Source: Ophiothrix spiculata
Taxonomy: Eukaryota; Echinodermata; Ophiuroidea; Amphilepidida; Ophiotrichidae
Strand: one strand, 5' to 3'
DNA: 20,126 nt
Assembly (NCBI GenBank): GCA_000969725.1
Contig: JXSR01S027944.1
Shown: in pieces, positions 1 to 20,126 of the stretch
How the letters are laid out: each line of letters begins with the position of its first letter
How positions within the stretch are numbered: the stretch's first letter is position 1
The notes under the pieces: generated by a model
Databases searched by the model: none
What the model saw: only the letters and a program-made list of their open reading frames with translations
What the model was told of the DNA's origin: nothing
Position numbers and translations under genes: made by a program

Positions 1-840
1 AAAGTATACTTTTTCTGCTTCCTTGTGTTGAGAGGAACATGTTGGTGTGGTTTTGAACAAGATTTGACCAATTTTGAAATTTCATCCCTTGTTTTGGCAG
101 CCATTTTGTTTTATGCAGATTAACCAACTTTGACAAGAGTACATTTCCTACATTTTGAATATGTTGTTAGGGAGGTCATCAACAGTTAATTTCAACCAAA
201 AATTCGTCAAACAACAGATTAACTAGCCTATAAGGCCAAAAAATGAAACAAGTCTGTTTCCAGTAGCACAGGTCTGAAAATTGCAATACAGGATGTGTTT
301 GTCTTTAAATTTTTGTTTTACAATTCTTCAAAAAACAATGCATGCCGTGTTTTTGCCAGCCGAGGCTCAATGCGTCACTTTTTCCCACTTCGCATGTTGA
401 ATATTGGCAAAATTATAGTCTAGTTCAGAGGTCAAAAGGGAATTGAAGTTTGTTTGTTTTAACGGAATTGTCCGGTGATACCAGTGAGCTTTTTTGGGGG
501 GAACAGTTCTTTCCCCACTTTCCGGATTTATCATTTTTGTCAATATTTTTTAAAAAATACAAATATAAGAGAAATAAAGCTATGTGTGATTTAAGACTGT
601 TTAAAAGGAATGCGCATGGGTAATGGGAAATAGACTTGTTTCTTTTTGGGGCCCAAGTGTTCTTTTTAGTGATATCATGGTATTTGTCATGTACAGTTCA
701 ACCTCTTTAATCCAAATCTTTTTGTTTTTACAGATTACTCTGTCAATGCAAATTTACTCACAATTCTTTTATCCAGGTTGTCAATTATCTAACCATTGTT
801 TGGTTCGGATAAAAGAGATTGAACTGGGTTTAGTGTTTAC
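1..840. other. Intron sequence left of exon 13
   Basis: AT-rich sequence with no family match to the expected next NVL exon on the minus strand, no convincing ORF, and no inverted-repeat element that I could delimit. It is taken as the 5' part of the intron that follows exon 13. Confidence 0.6.
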
Positions 841-17392
<16,552 letters not shown>

Positions 17393-18702
17393 CTGGAAAT
17401 ACAACAGAAAGGTACAAATTTAGTCATTCTGTATGTCTGACCATTCATTGACAGCAGGAGACCATGCCATCCATGTACTTTGTACCCTGCCCTTGACCAA
17501 TGATTGTTTAGGAGATAAAGAAAAAGCAAAGCAGGAACATAAGATTGTTGCACTTACTGACAATCATTGCATATATGTGATGGCTGACCCCAAAAGGGGG
17601 GACTTTGCAGATGATATCAATTTGATTTTATCATTTCATCTGTTGCAGCATTTTCTAAGCTTTTAAATGACACCTTACTTTTTAAAATTGATCAAGGCAA
17701 TCAAATTTTACAACAGAAAATCTGCTGGAAATTCTTAATAATTTCCTTTATTTTTTGCTGCATATTTTCATCAGTTTCTCGAAAAGTGTTCTGTCGCTAA
17801 GTCCTCCTTTTCAGGGTAAGTCATCACAATTATGTGGTGCATTACAGAAAAACCACATTCTAATGCAAATTAGATGATTATTTTGACTAAGTCCATTCCA
17901 GCATCAGCATATCATTCATGTAAATCCACTGCATTTTTCGAGTAAGCTTGAGTTTACACTCATTTTGCCGGGGCTTGTTTGACCGTATACCATTACGCAT
18001 CCATGTTGTTTTGGTATCAAATTTTTTTGTGACTTTAGCTGCCACATATGGGCTTATTATGGGCTTATTTATCGCTGAATATTCAATGCTGTTTCCATAT
18101 AAGGCCTTATTTACTGTCAACAAAATGTACCTTGTTGCTAGGACCATAGTCAGCTAACTCAGTGTAATCACTACTGGTGATTGGATTAGTCATAGTTTTT
18201 CCCCCGTTTTTTCTCAGAATAACTTCTTTTAAACGGGCTTACCATCCAAAACCTTTTCGCACATAAATCCAGAACGGAACGTCTTATACTAATGATCGTG
18301 GCGTCATTTTAAAGCTGAGATCACAAGCTTCCACTTGTACCAAAACCTCCATTTTCTTTTTTGACCCCTAAGGTACTTTTTGTTATAACGTGTCACATAT
18401 GGAGAAACCTTGTGGACACCTCTGCAGCTGACGGATGATAATGATAATGTTCCAATAGAGCTAGCCGCTGTGGGATGCATTGTTAATATTTTGGAGCAAA
18501 CTTATTTTAAAATGTGGTGTTGACACTAATATTTATTTATCAGAAGCAGAAAAAAATAAATCTTGTGTCACGAGTATCTGTCATGGTTCTTAGAACGTTG
18601 TAATGATGTTAACAATAATTTCAAAAAATTATCAATGTCAAGTTTAACGTTCTTGGAAAAGTTTTGCAACAGGCATATGGCAAACATCTGGTTTTGAATC
18701 AT
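17393..18702. other. Upstream intron sequence; no N-terminal NVL exon found
   Basis: Exon 1 begins with a split codon, so this must be intron rather than promoter. I looked on the minus strand for the conserved N-terminal NVL pattern (vertebrate YGRRKRNAFRIQVEKVF region) and did not see it. Several short open frames lack family match. Nothing else was recognised. Confidence 0.5.
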
Positions 18703-19035
18703 AGATTTACAAGGGAGATAATGGACTTTGTATACCGGCCAATGTAAAGGTGTCGCCAGCCATGGATATCAAATTGGGGGTATTCGGGTCCACTCGGTTG
18801 AATTCCCGACTAAATCAACCGCGAGTGCCGAGATTGCCTGCACGTAGAGAGAAACCGTGTAAATAATACTTTACGCGAATGATACGCCAACCTGCACGCA
18901 AAGCGAGTGTGCGTGTTTTCAATATTCACGCATAATGACAAGATGCGAAGCATCATTGGCAAAAACCCGAACACCCCCAATTTTGTTTCCATACCGGAAC
19001 ATTGGCGGCGAGTCTTGTACCTCCCCTGTAAATCT
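18703..19035. mobile_element. Inverted-repeat element with AGATTTACA ends
   Basis: The left end AGATTTACAAGGGAGATA and right end TACCTCCCCTGTAAATCT are near-exact inverses, and inverted similarity continues inward (TACCGGCCAATGT against ACATTGGC and CCGGTATG; CAAATTGGGGGTATTCGGGT against ACCCGAACACCCCCAATTTTG). The arms cover about 90 bases of a 333-base unit. It is a non-autonomous element; the family is not recognised. Confidence 0.75.
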
Positions 19036-19191
19036 TTTGTTTGCATTCAACTTTCTTCTGACAACAAATCTAGATAATTACTCTACATCATGGCAACTCT
19101 AAATTGCAAACATATATGGTTACAACACAACAAGATGACAGATACTCTGAGATGACTTCAATGTAGAAAACACTGACTTAAGTCCTTGCTT

Positions 19192-19291
19192 TCCTACCCA
19201 GGTCAAAAAAGTATATCTCCCTACAATTTTGGCCATGATTGTCGTTCAAAAATCAATATTCACAATCGATCTTCTTTTTACCTGGGTAGGA
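19192..19291. mobile_element. 100-bp hairpin element with TCCTACCCAGGT ends
   Basis: TCCTACCCAGGT at 19192 and ACCTGGGTAGGA ending at 19291 are exact inverses, each followed inward by an A/T run (CAAAAAA, TTCTTTTT). At 100 bases it is very small for a MITE. Target duplication not seen. Confidence 0.55.
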
Positions 19292-19369
19292 CAATATTGC
19301 CTTGGGTCAGTGTTGCATTCCTACATATATATATCATTTACTATATAGAAGGGTTAATTTTATTATCTA

Positions 19370-20126
19370 TAGTGTGTCCCAGAATTAAGTTATCAAGGTT
19401 TCAATGCCACATAATTCAAAATTCAAATTATCCTAGACAATGAAAGTTAGTGACTGACAATCCTGCTTGATGTCTCCACTTGCTTTGGTGCAAAAATGAA
19501 GAAAAGCCATTCTCTAATTTCTAGAAGTGAGCGTTTTAAGCTCCAGAGGAATTTGGACACCTTTCCCAGTTTGGAGAGGTCGTAAAAATCCAGCTGTAAT
19601 TCGCAGCGGAAGTATGCGAGCATGGAAGTCATCTTTACCAACATTTCTGTTTTGTTTCGCATGTTGCTTCTCCTGGATGATGCCTTGGAGTCTTAGTAAA
19701 GGTTTAGCTGAATGTTAACTCGGCTTCTACCTTGGCGTTCAAACGCTTCTTTTTTGCAGTTCCTTCTGTCATCTGATACCATAAGCTAAATATTTTGAGA
19801 CAAGATGGGCTACTCTTGCGATGAGGATATCTGGCTCCTGGATATGTTAAATAAATATTTCCATTGTTTCAATGATACCTGCACTTTCCAGGTATTGATC
19901 AATCATGATGCTCTTTTCTCCATTGACAAATAAGGTGTTATGTTTGCTTTGAATTACTATATTCCTACAACCATTGCTACCAGGGTACCAGACCCTTTAG
20001 CGTGCTTTCAAATGGCCCGCTAAATAGTTTTCCTGAACGATTACCTAATAAAATATATTAAATGAATTTTACATATAAAAAGGAACCAGATTTAGGTTAA
20101 AATAATCTTGAAAACAAGGACACTTA
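19370..20126. mobile_element. Second copy of the Tc1/mariner-like element, cut by window end
   Basis: From AGTGTGTCCCAGAATTAAGT onward this matches the element at 8938-9930 in the same orientation over its left end and centre; TA precedes it (19368-19369). It continues beyond the window, so its right end is unseen. About 40 bases at 19985-20030 (GGTACCAGACCCTTTAGCG and following) are missing from the other copy, and about 10 extra bases (TTTGGAGAGG) lie at 19570-19580. The same decayed minus-strand transposase-like frame is seen at about 19930-19740, with stops at different or shared places. Confidence 0.87.

Noticed and set aside
18810-19046. Minus-strand open frame of 78 codons as the N-terminal exon of NVL
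   Set aside because: It lies in the arms of an inverted-repeat element and lacks the conserved NVL N-terminal pattern.

Overview
This window is intron-rich, AT-rich animal (metazoan) DNA. It carries one recognisable gene on the minus strand, running right to left: an orthologue of NVL (nuclear VCP-like; yeast Rix7), a double AAA+ ATPase of the nucleolus and nucleus that works in 60S ribosome maturation. I could place 13 consecutive exons with GT/AG borders. Their phases join without a break and give 1,795 coding bases, about 598 residues. They cover the acidic and basic N-terminal region, the whole D1 AAA domain, the inter-domain linker and the start of D2 up to its Walker A loop. The first exons (roughly the first 100 residues in vertebrate NVL) and the rest of D2 are not seen; they should lie beyond the right and left ends. 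No other protein gene and no structural RNA gene was found.

Layout in gene order: exon 1 at 17308-17392 (acidic tract); exons 2-3 at 16165-16431 and 15178-15340 (Lys/Arg clusters); exons 4-9 between 14394 and 7489 (D1: Walker A 12664-12687, Walker B about 10364-10381, sensor 1 and arginine-finger region in 8666-8804); exon 10 at 5602-5879 and exon 11 at 3007-3086 (linker); exons 12-13 at 1724-1846 and 841-945 (D2 start and Walker A 853-876).

The introns are crowded with mobile and repeat DNA. There is a 993-bp Tc1/mariner-like element with very long inverted ends and TA target sites (8938-9930), with a second copy running off the right edge (19370-20126). There are several non-autonomous inverted-repeat elements (1416-1551, 6254-6897, 7767-8006, 8127-8340, 13226-13610, 18703-19035, 19192-19291). 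A tRNA-derived SINE lies at 11196-11490, a probable SINE fragment at about 14045-14300, and a retroposon tail with (ATT)n at 4805-4990. Two direct-repeat blocks are present: about 815 bp repeated at 3238-4052 and 4111-5083, and about 261 bp repeated within 12890-13786.

The least expected feature is that three exons (9, 12 and 13) each have broken partial copies a short distance away. Exon 13 has two tandem copies (1004-1144 and 1145-1245) that repeat its acceptor half but stop before the Walker A codons; one keeps an apparently intact splice acceptor. Exon 12 has a copy at 2011-2135 and exon 9 one at 7358-7432. The gene therefore seems prone to short local duplications that are then decaying.

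The phylum cannot be fixed from the window. The tRNA-SINE with a deuterostome-style tail and the compact TA-target elements would suit an invertebrate deuterostome such as a hemichordate or echinoderm, but this is inference.
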